Assembly (NCBI GenBank): GCA_050084515.1
Contig: CM114272.1
Location: forward strand, 12,648,001 to 12,712,000
Reading direction: 5' to 3'
From: Blasia pusilla
Taxonomy: Eukaryota > Marchantiophyta > Marchantiopsida > Blasiales
DNA length: 64,000 bases
The notes under the pieces: generated by a model
Told to the model about the DNA's origin: nothing
What the model saw: the letters and a program-made list of their open reading frames with translations, nothing else
The model's database searches: none
In this document: positions 23,263 through 43,230 of the stretch, one piece after another
Layout of the letters: the number at the start of each line of letters is the position of its first letter
Position numbering within the stretch: the first letter of the stretch is position 1
Made by a program: the position numbers and the translations under genes

Positions 23263-23774
23263 TCAAGATCCAATCTCTCTCAACACGATAGCTCTCAAAT
23301 GTGTGTACTCTCACGTGTCTCTCTCAATGTCAAACCAAATACATAATCCAAATGAGAGGCTTGGGTTACACACACAAGGCAAGCAAGACCATAACTGCGC
23401 CGCCTCATGCCAAGAGGTTCAACAAATAAAAAATGAGCTCTCAAGCTCTCTCTCCTTGAGGTATACCCCTCCCCTCTCCCAAGCTCTCTCCATGGTAACC
23501 TATGCTCCCAAGTCACCTCCTTGGCTCTTGACCTAATGTAGGAGGTCAAGGGCCACTTACCAAAAATATAAAGCTGATCATATACTCAAAATGGTACTTA
23601 TCTAAAGTAGTAAGTTCCTCAATATGGCTCCAAATGAGCCGAAACAAAGGGGAAACATGCTCTCTCAGGTTTCCCGGGGCCTCAGCAGGTCATCCTTGAC
23701 CTCTTGAGCTTGTCCTCCACTACTCGCAAAGGCGCTCTACTAGATCTCATAGATCTATCCTAAAAGATGTGACA
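23263..23774 (-). repeat. 5' LTR of gypsy element A (block R1 only)
   Basis: In element sense it starts at 23774 with TGTCACATCTTTTAGGATAG and ends at about 23263 after GAGAGAGATTGGAT. It matches block R1 of the 3' LTR, element B and the solo LTR. Block R2 follows R1 in those 3' copies but is not present here on either side. Confidence 0.85.
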
Positions 23775-23999
23775 AAACAACCTTGTAGAGCCTAATTTCA
23801 CTCAATTAAAGATGCAATTCCATCACCTAATTTTCATGGGTGATGGGTGCATAAAAACAAGCATAGATTACAAGACTTAGAGTCTACCAAGGTTGTATGG
23901 AAACAGAAATATGTAGACATGCCCAATGGATCTCCCACTTGGGTGTTTTTGGTACATCGATTGCACATACGGATCGAGAGACAAGAAAAAGGGTACATT

Positions 24000-24880
24000 C
24001 TCGGATTAACGGGAAGTGGACATAGATCGAACGTATGTGCATGCTCTGAGCCCTCGCCATGCCGACATCGAGCCTGCTTGGCCCGCACCGGCCCACGTAG
24101 GGCCCCCGGTTGGCCCGTGCACACACCTTGGATTGGTCTACCAAGGGCCCTACACAAGCCATACAAACTTGTCACAGACCTGTGCGGCAAGGTTGCATGT
24201 GGACAAAGTCCATATCCGTTGACTTATGTCCGTCCTATGGAAGGACTTGTCCATGTGGGCCTCACCTTTTGCTTCTTTCTCATTCCTCCCATTTGGGAAG
24301 GAGGAGGAGGGCACGCATGGTAGCAAGGAGGGAGGAAGCAACGGGCTAGTGAAAAATAAGAAGGCAAGTGGGGAGGTCGAGAAAGTGAAAAAGATGAACA
24401 TCACATGGATAAGTCCTTCCAGAGGACAGACGTAAGTCCAAGGACATGGACATGTCTACGGACACCAACTTTGTCCACATGTAATCTTGCTACTTTGCAT
24501 GGTTACAAAAAAACGGACAAGTCCTTCCTTAGGAAGGACATGGACGGAAAAGTCCGGACTTGTCCACGGACATGAGTTTCGAGAGGTGGGACCCACACTT
24601 ATAGTCCATGATGGAAAGCAAGGCATGATGAGTGGAGCAATGAGGGAGGAGGGAGTGGAGGTGGAGGGAGGAAGAAACGGGGGAGTATGGAACACGAAGG
24701 CAAGTGAAGGGAAGGAGAGAAGGAAAGGTGGGGCTTATATGGACAAGTCCTTCCATAGGACAAACATGGACATGTCCACGGACACGGACTTTGTCCACAT
24801 GCAACCTTGCTACTTTGCCTTCCATTTCTTGGAATTTCTTGAATCTCCCTGTTTTGTAAAAATCCTCCATACAATCTCTC
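24000..24880. repeat. GGAC-rich inverted and direct repeat block
   Basis: The block 24731-24812 (GGACAAGTCCTTCCATAGGA ... GGACTTTGTCCACATGCAAC) occurs inverted at 24183-24255. It is partly repeated in direct orientation at 24410-24495. Between them are many 10-bp palindromes such as GGACAAGTCC and GGACATGTCC. The open frames on both strands follow from the repeats and are not convincing genes. It may be a fold-back or MULE-type transposon with long terminal inverted repeats. Confidence 0.65.
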
Positions 24881-24999
24881 CACTAAAACAACCTTGGGAA
24901 CCTTGGAGAAGGCGTAATTTGATTTCCCTCCACATGTTAAAATTTATTGGGTCGTCACTTTTGCATAATTCTAGACATAATCACTCTAATTTGTAAGAC

Positions 25000-27900
25000 G
25001 ATTGTCAATATAACTTGTTCTTATAATGAAATGACTTATATAACAATGGACTCTTTTTTGAGTGGGAGGATGATGTATGAAAAAATCCACTTCTGTCAAT
25101 TAAAAAAGCCCCATATTTATCCTTGTAAACACAACTTACATACCCAAGACTAGTCAAAGTTCAGACCTCCTTGCCCTAATAGGTGAGAACTTGCCCCTAG
25201 TAATCCATCTCAATGGATTTTGTAATACCATTCACTAGTTAGACTCCTCTAATTGGAATTAGACTCTGCTAGTTGGGTAGGTGAAATACCCAAAATGGAT
25301 AGTTCTTAGTATCTAAACGCAAGAAAGGTTGTTTACACTTGAAGGCAGAAGGTGGTTGGAGGAGGGGACTAATTAAAAAAAATTGAATCCAAATCATTTC
25401 TAAGATGTGGTGAACATTCTAGAAAGATAGATAGGCAAGTTGTCTTGACTCAACATGTCACAAGTTCGAGGCTAGGTGAGAGTGCAAGTACTGACCATGG
25501 AATGGCTTCCAAAATTTTTTTGGAACAAAAAAACCTTCCTTTCCCTTTATTCTTTAATGACTTATTTTTCGTGTTTTCACACGAAGTAAAGTGGATTTCT
25601 TTTAATCTCTATGAAAATCCAACATTCAAGGATGTTGATAACGTGTTAGTACATTTAGATTTATTAAATTTTCACTTTATTATTATATTAAAATTTCCAT
25701 AACCTCTAGTCTAAAATGGTTCTATATTGGCATTACAAAATTTCCACATGGGAACCTAAAAACTATATATGATTCTAAGGGAGAGCCATGTGAATCCCTA
25801 ATGTATCCACTCACCCAATTGTTAATATATTGGCCTTTTTAAAACTTTCCACTTGGAGACAATAAGGCATAGGAGTCTTTAAAGTTTGGGACCTATTCTC
25901 CGCAAGGCTTACTTAGTTTCCACTATAAGGAAATATGGAATGTGCTTTCTTTTTTACTAGATGAAGTAATTTAGTGTAAACCATTATATTTATATTGTGA
26001 AACATTGCATTTTATAGAGAAATTCAATGTTTCCCTTTACATGGCTCTTCCATCCAACCTCACTAGTTTGGATGGAAGATGCATTATTAATATTTTTTTA
26101 CATTAGATATTACCATAAAATACATTCTATTGACTAGTTATGGAAAAGAAAAGTTTGCAATGCACATGTCCTAAAGGGAAACATTTCATTTTATAGAGAA
26201 ATTCGATGGATATCCAATAACTTAAATTTATCATGAACTAGTATGTTGTCCGTGCGATGCAGAGGTGGCACATTTCTCCTTAATTTAATTATTTTTAAAT
26301 AACATCCACTAACAATAGAAGAGTCTCAAGAGGACATATGTCAACAATAGAAGGGCCTTAAAAAGACAAGTGTCAACACCGAAGAAGGGTTTCCTCTAAT
26401 CCCATGCACATGAGTGTTGGAACTAATCATGTTGCATCAAAAAAAAAATTTTGTTGCCCAAAAGATAGAAAAAAAAATTTTGAATAAAAAACATTTTCTT
26501 GTTGCCCGGATCCCATATGTCAAACATAGAAGTATTTGCAAATCAAGATGGCACTTTCCAATAATAATATAGATAGATTTTGCATTATTATATAGAGTGT
26601 CATCAGAGAAACTTGAAATCTCTAGACTTTGATATTGATTGTGTACATATTTTTGTTCTTCTCACTTCCTATAGGAATTCGGATTGAACTCTTAAAATCT
26701 TAGTTCAGCTCCATAGAACGTAGGTCTCCAATATGGAAAATTATAGTATTAATTCATAGGATACACGAATTTCTAGAATTTGACATTAAAAAACATGACA
26801 TAGAAATAGAAACTATATATAGATTCCCTTGTTGATTTGGGAGGGGAGGGGGAATGCTCTTGTTACTTTTTCCAATCCCCATTTATTTATTAAACAAGTC
26901 ATTTCTTTTGAGTGTTTTTTAAATATAGTTTAGATTCTCCTCACAAAAAAATTAAAATTAATCTATGAAGGATATAAATTTCAGAATATTTTTTCATTTC
27001 CTCTAATCTGAAGTTGAAATTCTAAATTTAAATCTTCTTTGGTGAGTTTTTTTAATTTTAATTTATACTTTAAAATTATAATTAATTAATTAAAAAACAA
27101 AACCCATATCAATTCCCTAATAAAAATCCATATTCGTGCTTGCGGATGACCATAACCTGAACTATGTGGGGAGGTGGGTTAGTATGGACATGTCCGATAT
27201 AAATTCATCCACAGGATGAATCCACCTTCCCACAAAAAACATCACTACAAGTAAGTTAGAATTTTATCACCAATATCATCAAATGAAAACTATTGTACAA
27301 CTCACCATGAAAAAAAAAAAATTTCTTACTACCATCTTTTACATATTTTTTAGGGTTTAGTTGTAACTTGCAAATCAAAAAGGCACCTTGAAGTAATATA
27401 GATTTGAATATAATCTAATCTTGGATCATATCCATTTGAATGGGATCTAGTCTTAGATCATATCCGTAGGAACCATTAAGGGATATACATAGGGCACCAA
27501 AACTAAACTTTTCTTTTCCTCATGCCTATCCTGGTGTGGTACACTTATCTTCTCTTACAATGCATGATTTCTTCCCCGTGTGTTCATACTCCATCATAAG
27601 ACTCCTTCAGTCATCAATTTGACGTACTTCCAACAATTGGGTGTTCGCCCACTCGGAGATGCTATCAATCTCACATCAGATCTTGACTCCTAATGTTGCT
27701 ACGGATCCCAAGGCACAATTACCCAATCTCATGACCTCATGCCGAACACAATGTCCTCTGAAGAATATCCCGCAAGCCCTGGAGGCACACGACTCTAAGG
27801 GGCATATTTACCTGTTACATTCTCTCCTCAATTCTGACCTGTGAAATCGTATCCAACAGCTCCTTGCACAAATTTTCCGTAGAGGTACAACTTAGCTCCA

Positions 27901-29137
27901 TTTCCATGCTAAAGCTTCTCAACTACATATCCTTTCAAGCAAAACGGAAATGCCTCAATTGATCTCTCCTCCCGTAGTGGGTGAATTAGTTCTCGCCGAC
28001 TTCAAAATAAGCCCCCGACCGTTTGTACACTACACAGTTCTATGCCCCATGCGTGTTCTTCCTACAATGCACTAGTGACATTTCTTTCCACAGATTACCT
28101 CTTTTGGTGTGCATAGTTTCGTTCAAATTACTGAACAACATATATTTCTGTCCCATGGCCATATTGGATTCCCGCTTTACTCCTTCCAATCTTCATTCAT
28201 TCTTTCATTCGCTCCATTTACACTTCAATCAAACCTCTTAGATAAGGGCTCCCAAAAGTTTCCAACCACCCTGATCTACTTCCTCTAAGGCATTTTTTTT
28301 AAAAAAGATCGCCACATGCTGGCTAAAATTTTGCTGTAAAGCAGGCGCGGATTCATTGCAATTTTTTTCTACGCCCTTCCCAACCGCATCTCTACTCTAC
28401 AGCAATACCTCTTCATCCAAGCATTTTGCACGTACTCGGAACACTGGAATATCTCAAAAAATTAGGCTTAATAAACCAACTGGCAGCCCTGGGCGGTAAG
28501 TCAAGCTCCTTGCCACTCCTATTCTGGGACTGCAAAGAAACAAACTTCCTTGTCATGCTCTTACCTCATTGCTTCTCTTGCCTGAATGACACAATTGATC
28601 ACTAATTCTTTGTCACTCTGATGCCCTTGGGCACACAAGAAACATATCTGCTGCTCATGCAATCACCTTCTTGCTTCTCTTCCTTAAGTATTACAATTAC
28701 TCTCCTGATAGAAGACATGCCAAAATCCTTTGAAAGAAGCTTACAGTTCAAGCTCCTTTCTCTATCAATCTAAAGCACTGTAAAATACCTCCAGACTGCA
28801 ACCGCAAAAAGTACCTGCTCCTGCAACACTCCTAGCTACAAGTCTAACTTTCCAGGTTGTACAACCTCACCCCCACCAAAATTTCTAAAGAATCCATGCA
28901 CCTCACTACACACATGGTCAGGACAGCCATCCTCTACTTCGATGCATACTCTCCAATACTGATGGTGCATCTCTATTGTTGGCTTTTGGAGAAACTGCAC
29001 ATCCCTAATAGGCAAGTGAGCTGAGGTGCTTGACAGACACACATCCCTTGTGATGTGCTCCAAATTTGGGAGTATACTGTGAGCCACATGATTATATATA
29101 TCTGGCATCCCTCATTCCTGGTCTGGACAACCAGTTC
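25000..29137. other. AT-rich intergenic region
   Basis: No gene was recognised between the repeat block and the 3' end of the TRM4 gene. It includes the Helitron at 26238-26573. At about 27380-27404 a second Helitron-like 5' end occurs on the minus strand (TCTATATTACTTCAAGGTGCC), without a matched 3' end. The minus-strand frame 28836-29108 lies just after the TRM4 stop and is more likely 3' UTR. Confidence 0.5.
26238..26573 (-). mobile_element. Short non-autonomous Helitron
   Basis: On the minus strand it starts TCTATATTATTATTGG at 26573 and ends CTAG at 26238. A GC hairpin, CCTCTGCATCGCACGG (an imperfect form of CCGTGC..GCACGG), lies about ten bases before the end. The base before the TC is A and the base after CTAG is T, as expected for Helitron insertion into an AT dinucleotide. 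It carries no coding sequence. The same 5' end sequence occurs at 13318. Confidence 0.8.
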
Positions 29138-36471
<7,334 letters not shown>

Positions 36472-38968
36472 CGCCCTCCCCGTCTCCTACCGTCTGTAGT
36501 CTGCTCTGCTAGCTCGCCGCTGTCGCGCCAGGAACTACAACTCGAATGTCACTAGGGTTGAGTATGGCAATTCGCCTCCGCGCATGAGAGTGCGGAGAAT
36601 CTCTCTATATCTGAGTCTGTCACCGCTCCGGTGCGCGGGGTTTACGAAGAGATTCGCCTCATCTACTTAATGCTGGGAATTTCGAACGTCTCACGTCCGA
36701 TGCCGCTCCCGATCTACATTCCACTCGGTCTTCGTGCCCACTGCTGAGGATTGTCGTTGGTTCCAACGAGTCAGTTCCGAGCATGAACGAAAAAGAGTTT
36801 CAATATGGAATTTTTGTTTTCTAAACTTCAACTTCTCAATAAATATCAACCAGTGTGTGTGTGCGGCCTTTGAGAGGGGGAAGACGCATGGACAGACTAG
36901 ATGATGAGATGAGAAAAAATAACTCGGAGTATATGTAGAGGCCGTGATAAGTATTTCTTACTTGTTGCCTTAGTTACAACCTTCATTTCATGTGAATTTT
37001 AGAAGAAGCATCGTGGAGGTGTTGGTGAAGTGAGAAAGTAATTTCACGCAAATAGGTCATGGAGTGGTAGAATATAGCATGAAAATGGGATTGTGGAGTA
37101 AAGTGGATGTATTGTAGACTAATTGTTGCTTGGAATTGGTGAAAAGAGGAATTTTCTCGGTCACTTTCGGAAAAGTGAGTGGATGAGGCCAAAATGTAAT
37201 TGCAATTTTGGAATGCCGTGTATGATGTGTTCCGTTTCGTTGAGAAAATCTTCGAAGTAATAAAGTGCTTCATGTAGTTTTTCCTCAAACTCGAACATCT
37301 TGGCAGCGTTTGCAAAATTCTCTTCTCGGAGTGTAGATATATTGTTTAGGAGGTTGTGGATTGTATTCTTGAGAGCAACGTTACTATTTTCAGATCTATT
37401 CAACTTCAAAAGAACACCCTTATAGACAGCAAGAGGATCAGTTTGGAGAGTGGCCTTAGGTTGCTGGTGAAGAGTAGTGGCATTTGTATACTGGTACAAC
37501 TTAAAAGGAACCACATTATCATAATTAGGTCTCTTTGAGGGCCTCTTTGTTCTCATTTGTGAACACAAATGGAAAAATATTGGTCAGTAAAAGCCATGGA
37601 CATAAGGTAATTATTGAGAATGCACATTCGATACACATTGGTAACAAAGGATAGTGGAAGTAGAGTATTGGAGAAAGTAGTAAAATTAGGTGTACTTATA
37701 GAAGGAAGTGGTAATCTAGAGATGCAAAATCAAAATGCATGGATAAATTATCCCATGGTATAAACAATAGATAATGTTGCGAGAGTGCGAATACAATGCA
37801 CTATTAAGAAATAAAAGATAGTATAGAAGAAGAAATCTAGTAGATAACATAATTGAACATGAAGCAAGTAGCTTGTATATTAAGTGGAAGATAGCATAGG
37901 CGCTAGTAAGAGTGGTCCAAAATTGTAGTGACAATGAGCAGTGTATACATGGAAAATGAATAGGGCAAAAATCATGGTAGAAAGGCTACAAAATGTTCAG
38001 ATTCCCAAAAATATGGGTTCCAATGGTTGAAAATGTGGTGTATGTGTGAGATGAGCATAGTGATAATACGTGAAAAAATGAGCCGCAAATCAAAAGAGTG
38101 AATAATAGAGAGTATAATGAAGATGTGGACACATATTCAAGAATGCTAAGATTGAGGCTTGCAATGCTCACCATGTATTATCAAGTGCACTTCCTTCTCC
38201 CAGGAGAGGTGGCCAGGTTTTCATTGATGTAAGCATCTGAGTTAAGGTCTATGGGTGAGGAGCTAGTTTCGGTAGGAGGTACATGAAGATCAGGTAATAA
38301 AGGAATAACATGGGGTTGGAGGGATCAAATTTCAAAGGTGAAAATTCTGGTAGCTCCGTATTGAGCTTTACAAGTTTCATGCGTGATAGAAGGTGTTATT
38401 ACATAGAAGGTGTCATTACTATTAGGGAGAATATGTGACTCAATGGGTCATTGTACTAAGTAATGACTATGATGCAATGATTGGATATGATAGTGGAAGT
38501 CATTACCAATGACTCGGAATGTTATATATAATTAGTGCTCGCATCTCACCATTGTTATTGTAGTGATTTTTTGTACTAGTTGATCGAGGGAGTCATTAAG
38601 GGATGACCAAGGTAGTCTCCAGGGTAGAGGATATTAACTTTAGTAGTAGTTGTGATATTAATGCATGAGTAATATACTGGTGACTAGTGTAAATCTTGAA
38701 TCGTTTGTTATGGTTGATTTAGTGTTGTCATATAACTAGTTTGGTTCATTGAAAAAGAAGTTTTCATTGCATTTTGATCATTGCCTAATTAATGAAAGTC
38801 TTGGAAGAGGCTCATAAATTAGGCTCAACATTTAAGGGATTTGAGAAGTTTCTAACAAACCACACAATTCATTGTGTCCCAAATTGGACCAATAGTAGAA
38901 GGCACAACTTCAAAAGAGGCAAGAACATGCAAGTGATAAGAATCATCCATTGAAAGCATGAACCATCG
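36472..38968. other. TRM4 upstream region, then unassigned sequence
   Basis: 36472-36800 is GC-rich and should hold the TRM4 promoter and 5' UTR. Beyond it the sequence is AT-rich with no recognised gene. The largest minus-strand frame, 37161-37556 (from an ATG, about 131 residues), has a charged, possibly coiled-coil stretch (TLREENFANAAKMFEFEEKL) but matches no family I know. Confidence 0.45.
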
Positions 38969-39490
38969 TGTCACATCTTTTAGGATAGATCGGTGAGATC
39001 TAGTAGAGCGCCTTTGCAAATAGTGGAGGACATGCTCATGAGGTCGAGGATGACATGTTGAGGCCCCGAGAAAACTGTGAGAGCAAGTTTCCCCTTCGTT
39101 TCGGCTCATTTGGAGCCATATTCAGCACCTTACTATTTTAGGTACGTACCATTTTTAGTATATGGTCAAATTTCTATTTTGGGAGTGACCCTTGACCTCC
39201 TACATCAGGTAAAGAGCCAAAGAGGTGACTTGGAAGCATAGGTTACCATGGAGAGAGCTTGGGAAAGGGAAGGGATATACCTCAAGGAGAGAGATCTTGA
39301 GAGCTCATTTTTTCTTTGTTGAACCTCTTGACACGAGGCGGCGGAGCTATGGTCCCTTGTCTTGTGAGTATAACCCAAGCCTCTCATTAGGAGAGTGGGT
39401 TTGGTTTGACATTGAAAGAGACATGCGAGAGTGCACACATGTGAGAACTATGGTGTTATGAGAGAGATTACATCTTATTTTACCAAGAGA
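38969..39490 (+). repeat. 5' LTR of gypsy element B (block R1 only)
   Basis: It matches R1 of element A and the solo LTR from TGTCACATCTTTTAGGATAG to TATGAGAGAGATTACATC. The leader follows directly (AGAGAATGAGAGGGTGAGAG), sharing its sequence with the leader of A. R2 is absent on both sides. Confidence 0.85.
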
Positions 39491-40372
39491 GAATGAGAGG
39501 GTGAGAGAACTTCATGGGGGAGCTCGCTGGTTGCTTGATGTTTGGTGCAGGTTGGGGACCATGTTCCCCGCTTCATGGCTCATGGGAGTGCCCACGGGAG
39601 CAGACCCGCACTGGTGTTTGAGTTTTCATTTCATTATGCTATGTTGTGATTGGTAGCCGCTTGACAACAATCGAGCACCGTGCTTTGCCGCCCGTAGCCG
39701 CAACGCGCCGCCGATTGCCGCGCCGCCTTGCTCATGGCCGCATCGCACCGTCTCGATCGTAGAGCCGCTCCTTCACTTAGGAGCCAAGCGTGTGTATTTC
39801 TGATTGAGGAGAGTATGTTGCGGAGTGCCGCATCCCATTATCGAGTGTCGCACCGTTCTATAGTCATTTCGTGTCGCCAGTGCCGCACCGTACCGCTGGA
39901 TCCACACCGCATATTGAGGAGGTTTGAATAGCGTCATTACAAGAGGAGTACGACTTGTTGATTGGAGGAGTTGTCTTCATGACCGAGTTGGAGTCAATAT
40001 TTGCAGTTACCAAGGAGTGACATCGATATTATTGTTAGGTTACCCATTCTGGTCTCTTACCCTACACGTGTGAGGGATTTCTGAATATTGGGAAGTTATT
40101 TGGGATATTGGGTTTCGTGTTGATGCTGAGAGCATCGATGATGTATGGGTTTAGGGGACATAGACCTGTGTGGGATGTCCAGAATTGAGGATGGTTTGTC
40201 GCTGAGACGATAGATCAATTGATTTGCCGCACCACGCTGCTTGTTGCCGCACAGCACACGTCTCAGTGAGAGACTGTAGATTGAGTGCCGCATGTTTAGT
40301 TTGAGTGATTGAAGGATTACTCACGAGATTGAGAGTGATTGTGTGAGAGGGGCACAAGGATAATCACGGTGT
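39491..40372 (+). other. Leader of element B
   Basis: GC-rich leader with repeated TGCCGCA/GCCGCA words (39670-39900 and 40220-40290), matching the leader of A. The likely gag start ATG of A (ATCATGGCG) has become ATCACGGTG here, near 40361. Confidence 0.65.
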
Positions 40373-41600
40373 TCTTTCGGGATTTTGAGAGGCGAGGTAG
40401 TGGACCTAAGGAGGGTTTACCCGGAGTGGTGCGAGGTTTCAAGGATCTCCACATGAGAGATTACCTCGATCTCTTGCTGTGTCATCTTCAGATGAGAGGG
40501 AGCGTATAGAGGAGTATGTTACTGATCCACCGTACACATTCAGTGGTCCTACCAGTTGGGCGTACGAGATGGACGGCCAGGGTAGAAGACCGCGTAGGTT
40601 TTCGGGTGTTGTAGGCACTATAGAGCTACACAATTTCATTGCGGAGTTTAGGAATTGGTGTGACTCACATCGAGCTAGGAACTTTAGAGAGTTCAACCCA
40701 TTTACAGGATGGAATGGTATATTCCAGCATTTAGAGGGGGCGCCCATGGACGATTACCATGAGTTCTCCCACATATATGCCCAGGAGATTGAGGCATGGA
40801 GACTCTACTATGACCCACATTATGTGTCATGGACGGAGCCGCTCCCAATGAGGAGGAGGAGTAATGAGAGGCTACTTCCTCTTCCATTAGTGATGTTTTA
40901 GGAGGGATCACTCGCACTGGAGCAATTGCACCATCTTGTCGGGTTCGTCCCAGGTTCAACCCGGTGGTTGAGTTCTTTGCTTAGTTGAGGGTGAGCTACC
41001 AGGGAGTACGGACGGAGAAGTTGTGGAGCATCCACGACTTCGAGAGGTGCCTAGGTGAGAGTTTGCGTGAGGCTTATACTCGCTTGCGCCGATTGATCAA
41101 CGTCACTCGGGGGATGATAGAGGCTGAGGCTATCCAGTCATGGTACGCGATGTTGGACCAAACTCTACGGACACGGGTGCGGAAGGGGGTGCTTCTTATG
41201 AACATCTCCCCTACGTTGAGAGATGTTTCTCGGACCGCCAAGAACATTGAGGGCAACATGGCGGAGGAGAGCTTAGCCACCAAGGGTTCTAGGCGAGAGC
41301 AGTCACGATTTCCTACTCCACCAATGGACTCCGAGATAGGTCAACTATGGCACCACGAGCTCAGGGAGGATACCGGGAGGCCGTGCCACAGAGACCTACA
41401 CCTTCATACGCGGCTCAGCAGCAGCCGCCTAGGATTACTTGTTGGTCATGTAGTGGAGCCCATCATCAGCGTGATTGCACTCGTCAAGGTCATGGACGTG
41501 TGCCTCAGCATGGAGGAGGAGATGATGTTGCACGCGGAGGTTATTAGTGTGACTATTGTCATAGGTATGGTCACACACGCGCCAGGTGTTTCAGTTAACA
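40373..41600 (+). pseudogene. Gag with two zinc knuckles (element B)
   Basis: Homologous to the gag of A but spread over three frames. 40479-40901 holds IELHNFIAEFRNWCDSHR and YHEFSHIYAQEIEAW. 40985-41340 holds SLREAYTRLRRLINVTRGM. 41347-41595 holds knuckles CWSCSGAHHQRDC and CDYCHRYGHTRARC, both with all ligands. The two knuckles are separated by one TAG stop (41545-41547). No start codon remains at the position used by A. Confidence 0.8.
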
Positions 41601-41699
41601 CCCTGAGTTATATCCGGACCGAGGCAGACAGAGCACCAAAGCGAGTAGCTGGTCCGAGTGGCCTAGAGGTTGTGCACCAAGTGGTCCCATTGGGGGACG

Positions 41700-43230
41700 A
41701 GGAGCTGGAGTCGCCCGCCAGGGTGGAAGAGTTGCCCGTGGAGGAGGTAGAGTCCCACCACCTAGACGCGTCGAGGGAGGCGTCGGGCGTGAGGTTGGGA
41801 TGGTTGCTTAGATATAGCAAGCAACCATCCCAACTGCAACTACAAGAGCAGATTGTCGTTACGGTATTGAGGTTATCCGATGTCGGATCCGTGGCATCAA
41901 CATCATATGGAGCATCTAGAGATATCGAGGATCGTGGTTGAATATGCAGGGTTGCCCAAATGGAGGCCGCCGTAGTTATGATGCGTGGATCAGCCACAGA
42001 GTTGGAGCCACAGAGGGGGAAAGCCAAGAAATAGACCAGGCTCCCTCAATCTTTCACGTTGTCCGAGGTAATGAGGATCCCATCAATGGGTCCTAATCAA
42101 AGTTCCCAGAGAGTTGGTGATGTTATTGGTGCGTAGGCACAGAAAGAGATGGGAGAAAAAAGTGCAACGACTCCTATTGCTAATGCTCAGGAGGAGCATG
42201 CGTCGAGTACGATGTTGAGGGCGGCCACGATGGTATACCGTGCTCCACTATTTTCTGCTTCGGATGTTATGATATTGGGAGGTACGCCCGCCGAGGTGTT
42301 CCGGTTGGCCGCTATGCTATGTGAGCGTGGAGTTGGAGCTCATGCATCACGTTCAGAGATGATTGTAGAGGATGTGATGGACTTGCCCTTGGAGCAGATG
42401 CTCGGGCCGTCCACGCCAGATTCATGGCACGCTACGGTTGCTAGGATGGCGGAGATGCCCACTAGACCCACGATAGAGCATGCCATAGCTTCACATGGTA
42501 TTGGGTTGTTGGATAACCGGGGAGAGGTCTTCCAGTTGGTGAATCCCGGAGGAAGAGCTTTTAGTCCGCATCGTGTCTTTTGGGATTCAGGAGCGCAACC
42601 ACTGATGTTTGGGAAAGCGTCATTCATAGGATTAGGCTTGACGAGAACTGATGTGGAGCATTGTCCATTCCAGATACAGACATCCTTGGGTAGAGCGAGT
42701 CCCACGCAGTATATCACCCGATATGAGATCGTGGTGAGGATTCGCCCGGGACATCCTATAGATGAGTTCGTGGTGCGAGCCAAGGTGATAGTGACTGATG
42801 CAGAGTCCTACGACGTCTTGGTTGGTGGAGTAGTGTTATACCTGATGGGATTTTCCCTGGATTACTAGGAGGAGTCAGCGTCCTACAGACCAAGATGGCA
42901 CTCAAGTGATGGGCGCCTTAGCTCATTACCCGTTTGATTTACTGGTGCAATGATCGAGCAACGATCATGAGAGATGGCGACCTTAGCAGCATTTAGCAAT
43001 GCCATCACTTGGCCTAGTGATTTGACTATGGAACATGTCCATATAGAGGATACACCCGTTCCTGACATTTCTATGCAGAGGAGTGTCATGGTCGCCCCAT
43101 CAGTCCGTGGAGGAGAGGTGCCACTTTGGGGCTCGACTGAGGAGCTTCGACGCTTAGCCATTGAGTATGTGCAGACCGCGTGGAGCTAGACGTTTGCACC
43201 AGAGCGTGATGGATCAGAGAAACCCGTCAT
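41700..43230 (+). pseudogene. Gag tail, retropepsin and linker (element B)
   Basis: The frame 42149-42868 is open and carries an intact retropepsin active site, FWDSGAQPLMFGKASF (Asp codon 42584-42586). ESYDVLVGGVVLYLMGFSLDY follows. The same frame then continues, with a few stops, through a linker (42974-43189) into the methyltransferase. Protease and methyltransferase were therefore probably parts of one polyprotein. Confidence 0.8.

Larger units (their letters stand above)
13404..23774 (-). mobile_element. Ty3/gypsy retrotransposon A with captured DNA methyltransferase and PHD finger
   Basis: A 10.4 kb minus-strand element. Its outer ends read TGTCACATC at 23774 (5' end in its own sense) and the complement of a TG...CA terminus at 13404. 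In sense order it holds the 5' LTR, a GC-rich leader, gag with two zinc knuckles, retropepsin, a DNMT3-like cytosine methyltransferase, RT, RNase H, integrase, a PHD finger and the 3' LTR. RT precedes integrase, which is gypsy order. It is broken by stops and frameshifts throughout. The 5-bp flanks (AAAAT and AAACA) are not a convincing target duplication. It is closely related to element B at 38969-49672, which lies in the opposite direction. Confidence 0.9.

Noticed and set aside
24487-24996. 169-codon plus-strand frame
   Set aside because: It runs through the GGAC repeat block, and frames on the other strand are equally long there.
28836-29108. Minus-strand 90-codon frame just after the TRM4 stop
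   Set aside because: No family resemblance; it lies where the TRM4 3' UTR should be.
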